8,230 nt of DNA from contig CBCXVS010000316.1 in assembly GCA_965178525.1 (NCBI GenBank), forward strand, positions 1-8,230, read 5' to 3'. Every line of letters begins with the position of its first letter. The first letter of the stretch is position 1. The stretch is from CBCXVS01 sp965178525. GTDB lineage: Bacteria > Tectomicrobia > Entotheonellia > Entotheonellales > Entotheonellaceae. The notes beneath the pieces were generated by a model. That model saw only the letters and a program-made list of their open reading frames with translations, searched no databases and was not told the origin of the DNA. A program made the translations under genes and the position numbers. Of this stretch, positions 1-5,515 are shown in pieces.

Positions 1-1
1 G

Positions 2-109
2 GTCAATTCGTTTCAGGCTTTTGAGTTTTTATTTCAACAAGTTGTCGCCGAATCACGGGAGGAACTTCGGTTTAGAGCTCTCAGCTCTCAGCTCTCAGCT
101 CTCAGCTAG
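2..109 (+). CDS. Possible C-terminal tail of an upstream gene (very uncertain)
   Basis: A frame open from the left edge reads about 24 protein-like residues (beginning VNSFQAFEFLFQQVV) and then runs into the heptad array, where it ends at a TAG at 107-109. The array is translated as a serine/leucine-rich tail, the sort of read-through expected when a gene end abuts such repeats. A second + frame is also open here and encodes less protein-like residues, so neither can be trusted. No family is recognisable. Confidence 0.2.
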   Translation, partial: VNSFQAFEFLFQQVVAESREELRFRALSSQLSALS

Positions 110-131
110 GAAAAAAGCTAAGAGCTAACAG
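76..131. repeat. AGCT-heptad arrays forming a hairpin
   Basis: Four perfect copies of AGCTCTC (76-103) plus a partial AGCT (104-107) are followed after 8 A-rich bases by oppositely oriented heptads AGCTAAG and AGCTAAC (116-129). The unit AGCTCTC is the reverse complement, rotated, of AGCTGAG. Positions 97-107 can therefore pair with 116-126 at 10 of 11 positions around an 8-nt loop. The same heptad family recurs at 222-246, 1618-1645 and 3873-3963. Confidence 0.85.
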
Positions 132-157
132 TTGTCATTGTATGCATGGTGCAGAAT

Positions 158-183
158 GGTGCATCGCATGCACCCTACGTAGG
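158..183. repeat. REP-like short palindrome followed by a CTACGTAG palindrome
   Basis: GGTGCAT (158-164) and ATGCACC (168-174) form a perfect 7-bp inverted repeat around CGC, directly followed by the self-complementary octamer CTACGTAG (175-182). A related TGCATGGTGCA stands just upstream at 143-153. The GGTGC...GCACCCTACG arrangement resembles dispersed intergenic palindromes I recall from many bacterial genomes; that resemblance is from memory, not from a search. It lies downstream of the esterase stop, so it might also form in that transcript. Confidence 0.5.
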
Positions 184-221
184 AAACGGATCAGAAACTT
201 CTGCCATCATTTACTAGGAAA

Positions 222-246
222 AGCTGATAGCTGATAGCTGATAGCT
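222..246. repeat. (AGCTGAT)3 heptad array at the esterase stop codon
   Basis: Three perfect AGCTGAT units (222-242) plus AGCT (243-246). The esterase stop codon (TAG on the minus strand, 245-247) lies at the first array unit met in that reading direction. Copy-number change in the array would therefore leave the protein unchanged. Confidence 0.85.
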
Positions 247-1438
247 AACGACTCTCAAACCAGTCCAGGATGGCGTGATTTTCCCCTGGCGGATAGGAAT
301 GGCCAAAATCGGCAAGTTCGTGAAAGGCGACGTCGTGCCCCCAGTCGCTGAGGTTGCGCGCCACAGCCCGAATAAATCCGATGGGGAAGATCTGATCCTT
401 TTCTCCGTGCGCGATATACACGGGCAAGCGGGTGGCCTCGGGGCTGCGGTGGTGTGGCCGTAAAATACCGGCGATAATCGCTAGGCCGGCGAAACGTTCA
501 GGATGGGCAAACCCCACTTCGTAGCCGAACGAGCCGCCATCGGACAGACCGGTCAGGAGGATACGGGAAGGATCGACCTGGTAGCGGGCTTGCATGTCTT
601 CCAGGATGAGCAAAATCGAGTCGATATCCCATGGATGCCAGGTGGGACCAAAGGATTTGGCGCTGAGCAGCAAATAGCCGCGACTCTTGGCGTATTTCAG
701 CCAGGTCCAGAGAAAATCCTCGTCGTTGCCATTTGCCCCATGCATGGACACAATGAGGGGCCAGGCGCGTTCGGGGCGATAGTATTCGGGCACATACGCG
801 CTGTAGACACCGCGGTGGCCGTCAATGTCGAAGCGGTGAATACCGCTGTCCGGATGTACGTCGGCGGGCGCGGGCTCGCACGTCGTCACATCGGCATCGT
901 CCAGGAGCCAGTAACGCTGCCAGGCCGGCACATGGGCGCGGACCGGGTAGAGGAAATACTTGATGCGGGAGGCCAGCCGCCGGGTGAAAGAGAGCGTGGC
1001 GAAGTCGAATTGACCTTGCAGATTTTTCAGGACTTGTAAAATATGATGCTGCAGACCGAGCCCCCGCCGCAGGGCATCATGCGCTGCGGCCGCATCTTCC
1101 GGAGGCTGCAGCACGGCCAGACGTTGGGCATCGGCGATGGCGGTGGCGCCATAAGTAGTGTCCAGCTCGCTTTGGTACGCGGTCATATGCTCTCGTGACC
1201 GTAACGTGTACCACAGGGTGCGATCCATAGCGCCGACGAAGTCGCACAGACGTTCACCGATCGCATCGATCTCAGTGGCATATGCCTCTGCGGCCAGGGG
1301 CTGGAGGGCATCCTGAGCATATTGCCGCAGGTGGGTGTCCAGATACGTATGCATGGCGGAGAGGAATATCTCACGCTCAGCGATCCATTCATCGGCTAAG
1401 GCGCCAAGCCGGTCCAAGCGCCAGGATTTGTCTGTCAT
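245..1438 (-). CDS. Alpha/beta hydrolase (esterase) with uncharacterised N-terminal domain
   Basis: A 397-residue protein. Its C-terminal half (about 200-397) is an alpha/beta hydrolase of the esterase/phospholipase type: oxyanion region HGANGN at 233-238, nucleophile elbow GLSDG with Ser299, HGEKD with acid Asp348, and FGH with catalytic His380. It should hydrolyse an ester, but the substrate cannot be read from sequence. The first ~195 residues are charged and helix-rich and match no family I recognise. No signal peptide or membrane segment is evident, so a cytoplasmic location is inferred. The ATG at 1438 was chosen because GGAGGG (1443-1448 on the minus strand) sits 4 nt upstream. The frame stays open to an ATG at 1615, but that extension would translate the GGAATGC tandem repeat and looks non-coding. 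It is transcribed divergently from trmJ. Confidence 0.85.
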   Translation of the reverse strand: MTDKSWRLDRLGALADEWIAEREIFLSAMHTYLDTHLRQYAQDALQPLAAEAYATEIDAIGERLCDFVGAMDRTLWYTLRSREHMTAYQSELDTTYGATAIADAQRLAVLQPPEDAAAAHDALRRGLGLQHHILQVLKNLQGQFDFATLSFTRRLASRIKYFLYPVRAHVPAWQRYWLLDDADVTTCEPAPADVHPDSGIHRFDIDGHRGVYSAYVPEYYRPERAWPLIVSMHGANGNDEDFLWTWLKYAKSRGYLLLSAKSFGPTWHPWDIDSILLILEDMQARYQVDPSRILLTGLSDGGSFGYEVGFAHPERFAGLAIIAGILRPHHRSPEATRLPVYIAHGEKDQIFPIGFIRAVARNLSDWGHDVAFHELADFGHSYPPGENHAILDWFESR

Positions 1439-1442
1439 AGAA

Positions 1443-1448
1443 CCCTCC
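1443..1448 (-). promoter_or_regulatory. Ribosome binding site GGAGGG of the esterase
   Basis: On the minus strand GGAGGG lies 4 nt before the ATG at 1438. The heptamer array abuts it directly upstream. This site decides the start in favour of 1438 over the upstream ATG at 1615. Confidence 0.7.
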
Positions 1449-1490
1449 GGAATGCGGAATGCGGAATGCGGAATGCGGAATGCGGAATGT
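1449..1490. repeat. (GGAATGC)6 heptanucleotide tandem repeat
   Basis: Five perfect GGAATGC units (1449-1483) and a sixth ending in T (1484-1490). On the minus strand it reads as GCATTCC repeats running straight into the GGAGGG ribosome binding site of the esterase. This heptamer is unrelated in sequence to the AGCT heptads but has the same 7-bp period. Confidence 0.9.
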
Positions 1491-1617
1491 AAGAATGGGT
1501 ATACATGATAGTTGTCAGCATACCGGGCAGTATTTGGATTGTCACGTGATATTATCCTACGGGAAGGGACTCCGCCTGTCAAAAAGTTGAGACGGTGCAC
1601 AGCGTGCGCCTTCATGA

Positions 1618-1645
1618 AGCTGAGAGCTGAGAGCTGAGAGCTGAG
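1618..1645. repeat. (AGCTGAG)4 heptad array supplying the trmJ ribosome binding site
   Basis: Four perfect AGCTGAG units. The last unit plus the next two bases gives TGAGGA (1642-1647), 7 nt before the trmJ ATG at 1655. The array is the inverted equivalent of the AGCTCTC array at 76-107, so the esterase gene is bracketed by inverted copies. Confidence 0.85.
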
Positions 1646-1654
1646 GAATGTACC

Positions 1655-2431
1655 ATGCAGGAGGCAAATCTACTGGATCCGGGGCAGGTGACGATTATCC
1701 TGGTGCGTCCGCAAAGTCCGGGCAATATTGGCGCCGCGGCGCGTGCCATGCGCAACATGGGTCTGTGGCGTTTGGCCCTCGTGGCGCCTGAACGGTTTCC
1801 GCATCCGGAAGCTCGGATGATGGCCTGTGGCGCTGAAGGGCTGTTGCAGCAAGCGCAGGTGTATGACTCGCTGCCTGCGGCCATCGCGACGTGCCACTGG
1901 CTGGTTGGCACGTCTGCCCGCCGGCACCGCTATCGGAACCCGCCACTGACACCGCCGGAGCTGGCTCACAAGCTGCCTATACTTTGCCAGGACCACCACG
2001 TGGGCATTCTGTTCGGTCCTGAGGATGCCGGTCTCACCAGCGATGAACTCAATCGGTGTCATGATTGGGTCGTCATTCCCACGGTCTCGGACGCGACGTC
2101 ACTCAACCTGGCCCAGGCGGTGATGGTGATCTGCTATGAAATCATGCAACGGCAGTCTGTGCCGGCGCGGTCTGAGCTGCCCGCACTGGCGCCGGTAGCG
2201 GCAACCGAAGCCATGTACGAACATCTGCGTCAAGCCTTTACCGTCCACGGCTTTCCAAATGCCGAAGCCGTGGATCGCGTCATCCTCGGGCTGCGTCGTA
2301 TTTTTGAGCGCACCAAGCTGGAGCGGCGCGATGTCCGCTTGCTGCGGGGCATTGCCCGGCAGTTAGGATGGGCGTTACGCCATCCTCTCACGCCAATACG
2401 CGAACCCGATGACACCGCGCAGCCGGAGTGA
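1655..2431 (+). CDS. trmJ: tRNA (cytidine/uridine-32)-2'-O-methyltransferase, TrmJ type
   Basis: A 258-residue SPOUT-class RNA methyltransferase that, by family, uses S-adenosylmethionine to methylate the 2'-hydroxyl of nucleotide 32 in the tRNA anticodon loop, in the cytoplasm. All three SPOUT motifs are visible. Motif 1 is VRPQSPGNIGAAARAMRNMG (17-36), with the conserved Arg30. Motif 2 is FGPEDAGLTSDEL (120-132). Motif 3 is IPTVSDATSLNLAQAV (141-156), which helps form the knot that binds the cofactor. The helical C-terminal part (about 183-242, including RRIFERTKLERRDVRLLRG) is typical of TrmJ rather than of short TrmL proteins, and the length fits. The ATG at 1655 follows TGAGGA by 7 nt, and that site comes from a heptad repeat. 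The exact target nucleotide is inferred from the family. The 3' end overlaps the convergent tldE-like gene by 44 bp. Confidence 0.88.
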   Translation: MQEANLLDPGQVTIILVRPQSPGNIGAAARAMRNMGLWRLALVAPERFPHPEARMMACGAEGLLQQAQVYDSLPAAIATCHWLVGTSARRHRYRNPPLTPPELAHKLPILCQDHHVGILFGPEDAGLTSDELNRCHDWVVIPTVSDATSLNLAQAVMVICYEIMQRQSVPARSELPALAPVAATEAMYEHLRQAFTVHGFPNAEAVDRVILGLRRIFERTKLERRDVRLLRGIARQLGWALRHPLTPIREPDDTAQPE

Positions 2432-3854
2432 GGACGAGCGATTGCCCGGTTGCCAGGGCGACCTGCCGTGGCTCGGTCGACAGTCCCGTCAGGTCCTGTA
2501 ACAGATCGCCAAGATTCGCTTGGAGGCGCAGCGTACCAGGTCGGATGGGATGGGTCCAGCTACCCTGCCGAATGTGAAATGAGGGGCCAATCACGGTACT
2601 GGTGAAGTTGCCGCTCTGCGGCGAACCATGCGGCGATGTGGCCCAAAGATCCCCAATGTAAAGACCATCCGGAATGGACGCCATCAGGTCGTGCAGTGCG
2701 GCCGCGTCATTGCCCTTAAGGCATATATTGGTGGGAAAAATGCCTGGCCGCATGCCAAAACTCTGATGGTTCAAGCTGTGACGCATGCCATTACGGGGCG
2801 TCATGGAGGCCATGGAAGTCGCCAGAGCCTGAGCGTGATAGGCATCCGTCAGAAAGCCTGCCAGGCGACCCTGATCGATGAGCGGTGTGGTACCCGTCGG
2901 TAAGCCTTCGCCAGTGATCGTGCGGCTGCCAAGCAGACGGGGTATCTGGGCCTCATCCGTCAGCGTCAGGAATGGGTTGGCGATCTGTTGGCCATACGAA
3001 GCTGCAAAGGGACTGGCGCCAGCAGCTACCGTGTCGAGGCTTAAGGCCGGGAGTAAGAGATCTTGGAGAAGCGCCGCCACAGCCTCAGGTCCGAAAATCA
3101 CCGGATAGTCGCCGCCCTCGATGGGCGTACTGCCGCGTGCCTGTATGGCGCGGTTCGCCGCTTCCACCCCGGCATCGTAGGGTGAGAAATCCTGCAGGTG
3201 GGTGGCAACACCCGTGCCGGTGCCTTGACTCTGTTCGTTGGTCAGGCGCGCCAGGACCGTGGCCAAGAGTCCAGTCGAGGTTTCGCCGGCCAGGAGCCCA
3301 TGCGTGTTGCCGAGCATCAGGTGTTCATGCCGGCTGTACACGTGGCCATGTACCTGCAGGTGGGTAACGAAACCGGCTTCTCGCAAGGTGGAAAGCGCGC
3401 CATCAAGGGCCTCCGTGGCCAATCCTGCGATATCGTCCAGCGGACATGTCAACACCTCGGGATCGTGAAAGGTCACCATCTCAGGTTGCGAAGGCCCAGG
3501 ATGGGGCAATGTCCCAAACGCGGGGCCTTGAGACGCGTTCAGTTTCGCTTGTTCCAGGGCTTGCTTGATGCCTTCAGGCGACAGATCGTCACGTTCGATC
3601 CCAAACCCCGCGCGACGGCCATCGCGGTCTGCAATGACCACTAAAATACCGATGCCCGTCTCGATGTGGGAATGAGGGGATGGCGGTGCCGCCTCAGCGT
3701 CCGTATCATCGTATCGGATGTGCCCGACCTGCTGTTCGCACCACGAGGCGCATATCTCTGCTTCGACCACAGCCGCTTCGGCTTCGACCATCTCCAGCGC
3801 GTACGATACGCTTAACCGGAGATCCTGCAGGTCGAGGACGTCATATGGTTCCAC
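2388..3854 (-). CDS. pmbA: TldE/PmbA-family protein (TldD/TldE protease partner)
   Basis: A 488-residue protein of the TldD/PmbA family, slightly longer than the ~450 residues usual for TldE. Family features include EGGDYPVIFGPEAVAALL (247-264), GEGLPTGTTPLIDQGRLAGF (315-334), RNGMRHS (354-360), GIFPTNICLKG (371-381) and SGNFTSTVIG (414-423). The TldD-type metal motif HExxxH is absent, so it should be the non-catalytic TldE-like subunit. In known systems TldD/TldE form a heterodimeric zinc protease that degrades unfolded peptides and matures some modified peptides (microcins) or toxin-antitoxin partners. No tldD or peptide precursor lies in the window. The start is a GTG at 3854, supported by GGAG (3862-3865) 7 nt upstream on the minus strand. 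A large heptad palindrome sits just upstream. The last 44 bp lie antisense to the end of trmJ. Confidence 0.85.
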   Translation of the reverse strand: MEPYDVLDLQDLRLSVSYALEMVEAEAAVVEAEICASWCEQQVGHIRYDDTDAEAAPPSPHSHIETGIGILVVIADRDGRRAGFGIERDDLSPEGIKQALEQAKLNASQGPAFGTLPHPGPSQPEMVTFHDPEVLTCPLDDIAGLATEALDGALSTLREAGFVTHLQVHGHVYSRHEHLMLGNTHGLLAGETSTGLLATVLARLTNEQSQGTGTGVATHLQDFSPYDAGVEAANRAIQARGSTPIEGGDYPVIFGPEAVAALLQDLLLPALSLDTVAAGASPFAASYGQQIANPFLTLTDEAQIPRLLGSRTITGEGLPTGTTPLIDQGRLAGFLTDAYHAQALATSMASMTPRNGMRHSLNHQSFGMRPGIFPTNICLKGNDAAALHDLMASIPDGLYIGDLWATSPHGSPQSGNFTSTVIGPSFHIRQGSWTHPIRPGTLRLQANLGDLLQDLTGLSTEPRQVALATGQSLVLTPAARCHRVRVLA

Positions 3855-3872
3855 CGTGTTGCTCCGGAAAAA

Positions 3873-3963
3873 AGCTCTCAGCTGTCAGCTCTCAGCTATC
3901 AGCCAGAAGAGAGGATTTCTTCATTTTTCTTAGCTGACAGCTGAGAGCTGACAGCTAAGAGCT
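3873..3963. repeat. 91-bp imperfect palindrome built of phased AGCT heptads
   Basis: The left arm (3873-3904) reads AGCTCTC, AGCTGTC, AGCTCTC, AGCTATC, then AGCC. The right arm (3932-3963) reads AGCTGAC, AGCTGAG, AGCTGAC, AGCTAAG, then AGCT. Reverse-complementing the right arm matches the left at 29 of 32 positions, with the heptads in register. The 27-nt spacer (3905-3931) is purine/T-rich. It lies in the divergent region between the tldE-like and ATL genes, about 6 bp beyond the tldE ribosome binding site, so it is unlikely to be an ordinary terminator and would form a long hairpin in any transcript starting upstream of it. Confidence 0.9.
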
Positions 3964-4007
3964 TCCTAATCAGTGGTGAATAGTAGCACATGAAGCGCGC
4001 TATTGCC

Positions 4008-4019
4008 GTATCCGGATAC
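4008..4019. promoter_or_regulatory. 12-bp perfect palindrome, possible operator
   Basis: GTATCCGGATAC is perfectly self-complementary and stands 68 bp before the ATL start codon, inside the divergent intergenic region. A dimeric regulator could bind such a site, but no regulator gene is nearby and a chance occurrence is possible. Confidence 0.25.
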
Positions 4020-4087
4020 CAGTTGTCAAGACGAAGGTTGCAGGCGATGGGACCATCTGGCCAGGATCAGGGCACGAAAGCACAAGT

Positions 4088-4441
4088 ATGAGGCCGTCAA
4101 ACACGTCGGACAAGACCCGGACGAGTTTTTATGAACGGGTGTACGCCCTCGTCCGTCATGTCCCGCACGGCAGAGTTGTGACCTATGGGCAGGTGGCGGC
4201 CCTGTTAGGAGCGCCACGGGCGGCACGAGCCGTGGGCTATGCGCTGCGGGCCTTACCGGCGGGATCGGATGTGCCTTGGCACCGTGTGATCAACCACCGG
4301 GGCCAAATCAGTCCGCGCCATCCGGCCGCCAGTCTGATACTCCAACGTCTCTTACTCGAAGATGAGGGGGTGGGTTTTGATGCCCAAGATCGTGTTAATT
4401 TGTCCGTTTACCGTTGGCAGCCGGAAGCCCTCGAGGGGTAA
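4088..4441 (+). CDS. Alkyltransferase-like (ATL) protein, MGMT fold with Trp in place of active-site Cys
   Basis: A 117-residue protein equivalent to the C-terminal DNA-binding domain of O6-alkylguanine-DNA alkyltransferase. TYGQVAALLG (32-41), then RAARAVG (44-50) with the likely arginine finger Arg47, form the helix-turn-helix region. The normally reactive PCHR motif reads PWHRV (63-67), so Trp64 replaces the acceptor cysteine, followed by INHRGQIS (68-75). Known ATLs (E. coli YbaZ/Atl, S. pombe Atl1) cannot remove alkyl groups. They bind and flip O6-alkylguanine and hand the lesion to nucleotide excision repair. The same role is inferred here. No strong ribosome binding site is visible before the ATG at 4088; the next in-frame candidates would cut into the domain. 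Its 3' end faces an insertion sequence 69 bp away. Confidence 0.88.
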   Translation: MRPSNTSDKTRTSFYERVYALVRHVPHGRVVTYGQVAALLGAPRAARAVGYALRALPAGSDVPWHRVINHRGQISPRHPAASLILQRLLLEDEGVGFDAQDRVNLSVYRWQPEALEG

Positions 4442-4510
4442 CGTCTCCGTTCGCCAGCCGATACCCAGCGGATACGTAGTTGTGATTCGCCAAGATTGGA
4501 ATGTATAACA

Positions 4511-4527
4511 GAGTTGTTCCTCAATAG
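4511..4527. repeat. Left terminal inverted repeat of the IS
   Basis: GAGTTGTTCCTCAATAG, matching the right end at 15 of 17 positions. If the A at 4510 and T at 5516 are counted, the match extends to 16 of 18. Confidence 0.8.
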
Positions 4528-5445
4528 CATAAGATCAGGTTCCCTAGCCCAGCCCAGATGCCCACCGAATCATCCTCAAAGTGATCTTTGCGGTTGCGGA
4601 AACGCTGCACCAAAATGTTGAAACGCTTCATACCGCCGATGGCATGTTCGATCAAGATGCGAACTTGACTCACGGCATAATTCGCCGCCTGCTGCTCCGC
4701 CGTCAATTCTGGAGTCGGATTCGTCTTGCTCTTCCGGGGTTTCTTGTGTGGAATCTCAAGCATTTCGCCTTTGTAGTCCGACTGAATCCCCTGATAACCC
4801 AGGTGCACCCAAACTTCTACGTCACTAAACCGGTCTAAGTCCGGTGGGAACTCTTGTTTTAACATGCTGTAATCATGGTTGTGACCACTAAACGTACGGC
4901 CCAGAAAGACGATCCATTTATCCGGCATCGACATCACTGTATTTTTCAGCGTATGGCTTTTTTTTACCACTATAGTGTTCACGTTGGGTCGTCTCATCTT
5001 GTGACCGGCGATAGCTTCTTTCAGTCGCATCAATAATCAGTTGATCCACACCTGACAACGCCTCCCTCAACGACTCTGGGGTCTTCAACTCTCGATAAGG
5101 CATGAGGTCTAACTGCACTAACGTGTCATACAGGATGGGAGAGAGCTTATGGAGATTTTCATTCGCTTTCGAACGTACCATACCAAATTGTGCACCAAGA
5201 ACATCAAACGTCGGATACGTCTTGTAATAATATAGAACGAACAGGAGTTTGTCTGACAGAGTGGGTAATTTGCCTTTGATACCTGCACCCGGCTTTCGGC
5301 TGCGTTTGCCAGCTTGGACACCCTCCTCATAGCGTTTTTGCTGAGCCTGTTGATAGACGTGGCTGAAGGCGGGCAGCAAGAAGTCAAATTGCGTCTGAGA
5401 CACACCGGTTAAGGCTTTCATCTGCCGATCATCTCGGATAACCAA
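4521..5445 (-). pseudogene. Transposase, IS5 family DDE type, split by a frameshift at an A8 run
   Basis: Two overlapping minus-strand frames together give one transposase. The upstream part (5445 down to 4918, apparent TTG start; an ATG at 5421 is an alternative) has a helix-turn-helix region (about residues 63-100) and the first catalytic aspartate in IIDATER (Asp139). The downstream part (from about 4962 to 4521) continues with SHTLKNTV, the TFSGHNHDY segment, IPHKKPRKSK, RILIEHAIGGMK (catalytic Glu) and a QRFRNRK tail. The junction is a run of eight A (4958-4965). Joining the frames needs one A lost, two gained, or a ribosomal/transcriptional slip. The second catalytic Asp, expected two residues before GYQG, is His (VWVHLGYQG, codon CAC at 4803-4805). 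Both defects argue for a dead copy, although some IS5 relatives do use programmed frameshifting. Confidence 0.8.
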
Positions 5446-5498
5446 TGACCTGGCTGGGCTCCCTCCATCGTTTGGGGGAGGATAGCCTACCTCATTAA

Positions 5499-5515
5499 CT
5501 ATTGGGGAACAACCC
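5499..5515. repeat. Right terminal inverted repeat of the IS
   Basis: CTATTGGGGAACAACCC, the complement of the left end with two mismatches. The 53 bp between this repeat and the transposase start would hold the transposase promoter. Confidence 0.8.

Larger units (their letters stand above)
4511..5515 (-). mobile_element. IS5-family (ISL2-like) insertion sequence, probably inactive
   Basis: About 1,005 bp bounded by inverted repeats GAGTTGTTCCTCAATAG (4511-4527) and the complement of 5499-5515 (GGGTTGTTCCCCAATAG), matching at 15 of 17 positions. Inside is one minus-strand transposase broken into two frames, and the stop codon falls within the left repeat, as is usual for such compact elements. 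The segment is visibly more AT-rich than its neighbours. A target duplication is not clean: TAA occurs at 4506-4508 and 5516-5518, but the left copy is two bases away from the repeat. The size and transposase type suit the ISL2 group; the assignment is from memory of that group. Confidence 0.88.

Noticed and set aside
76..246. CRISPR array
   Set aside because: The repeats are 7 bp, contiguous and without unique spacers; they are simple tandem arrays.
503..1039. Plus-strand open frame of 178 codons
   Set aside because: It lies wholly antisense to the catalytic half of the esterase, whose motifs are convincing; a composition-driven shadow.
1439..1615. N-terminal extension of the esterase frame to an ATG at 1615
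   Set aside because: It would translate the GGAATGC repeat as a SAFRIPH-type repeat, and the strong ribosome binding site lies next to the ATG at 1438. The first ~59 codons look like repeat-containing leader.
3297..3329. HEHLM...TH sequence in the tldE-like protein as a TldD-type metal site
   Set aside because: It lies around residue 176 in the N-terminal half, within the family's LGNTHG strand. The TldD HExxxH motif belongs to a different position and context.
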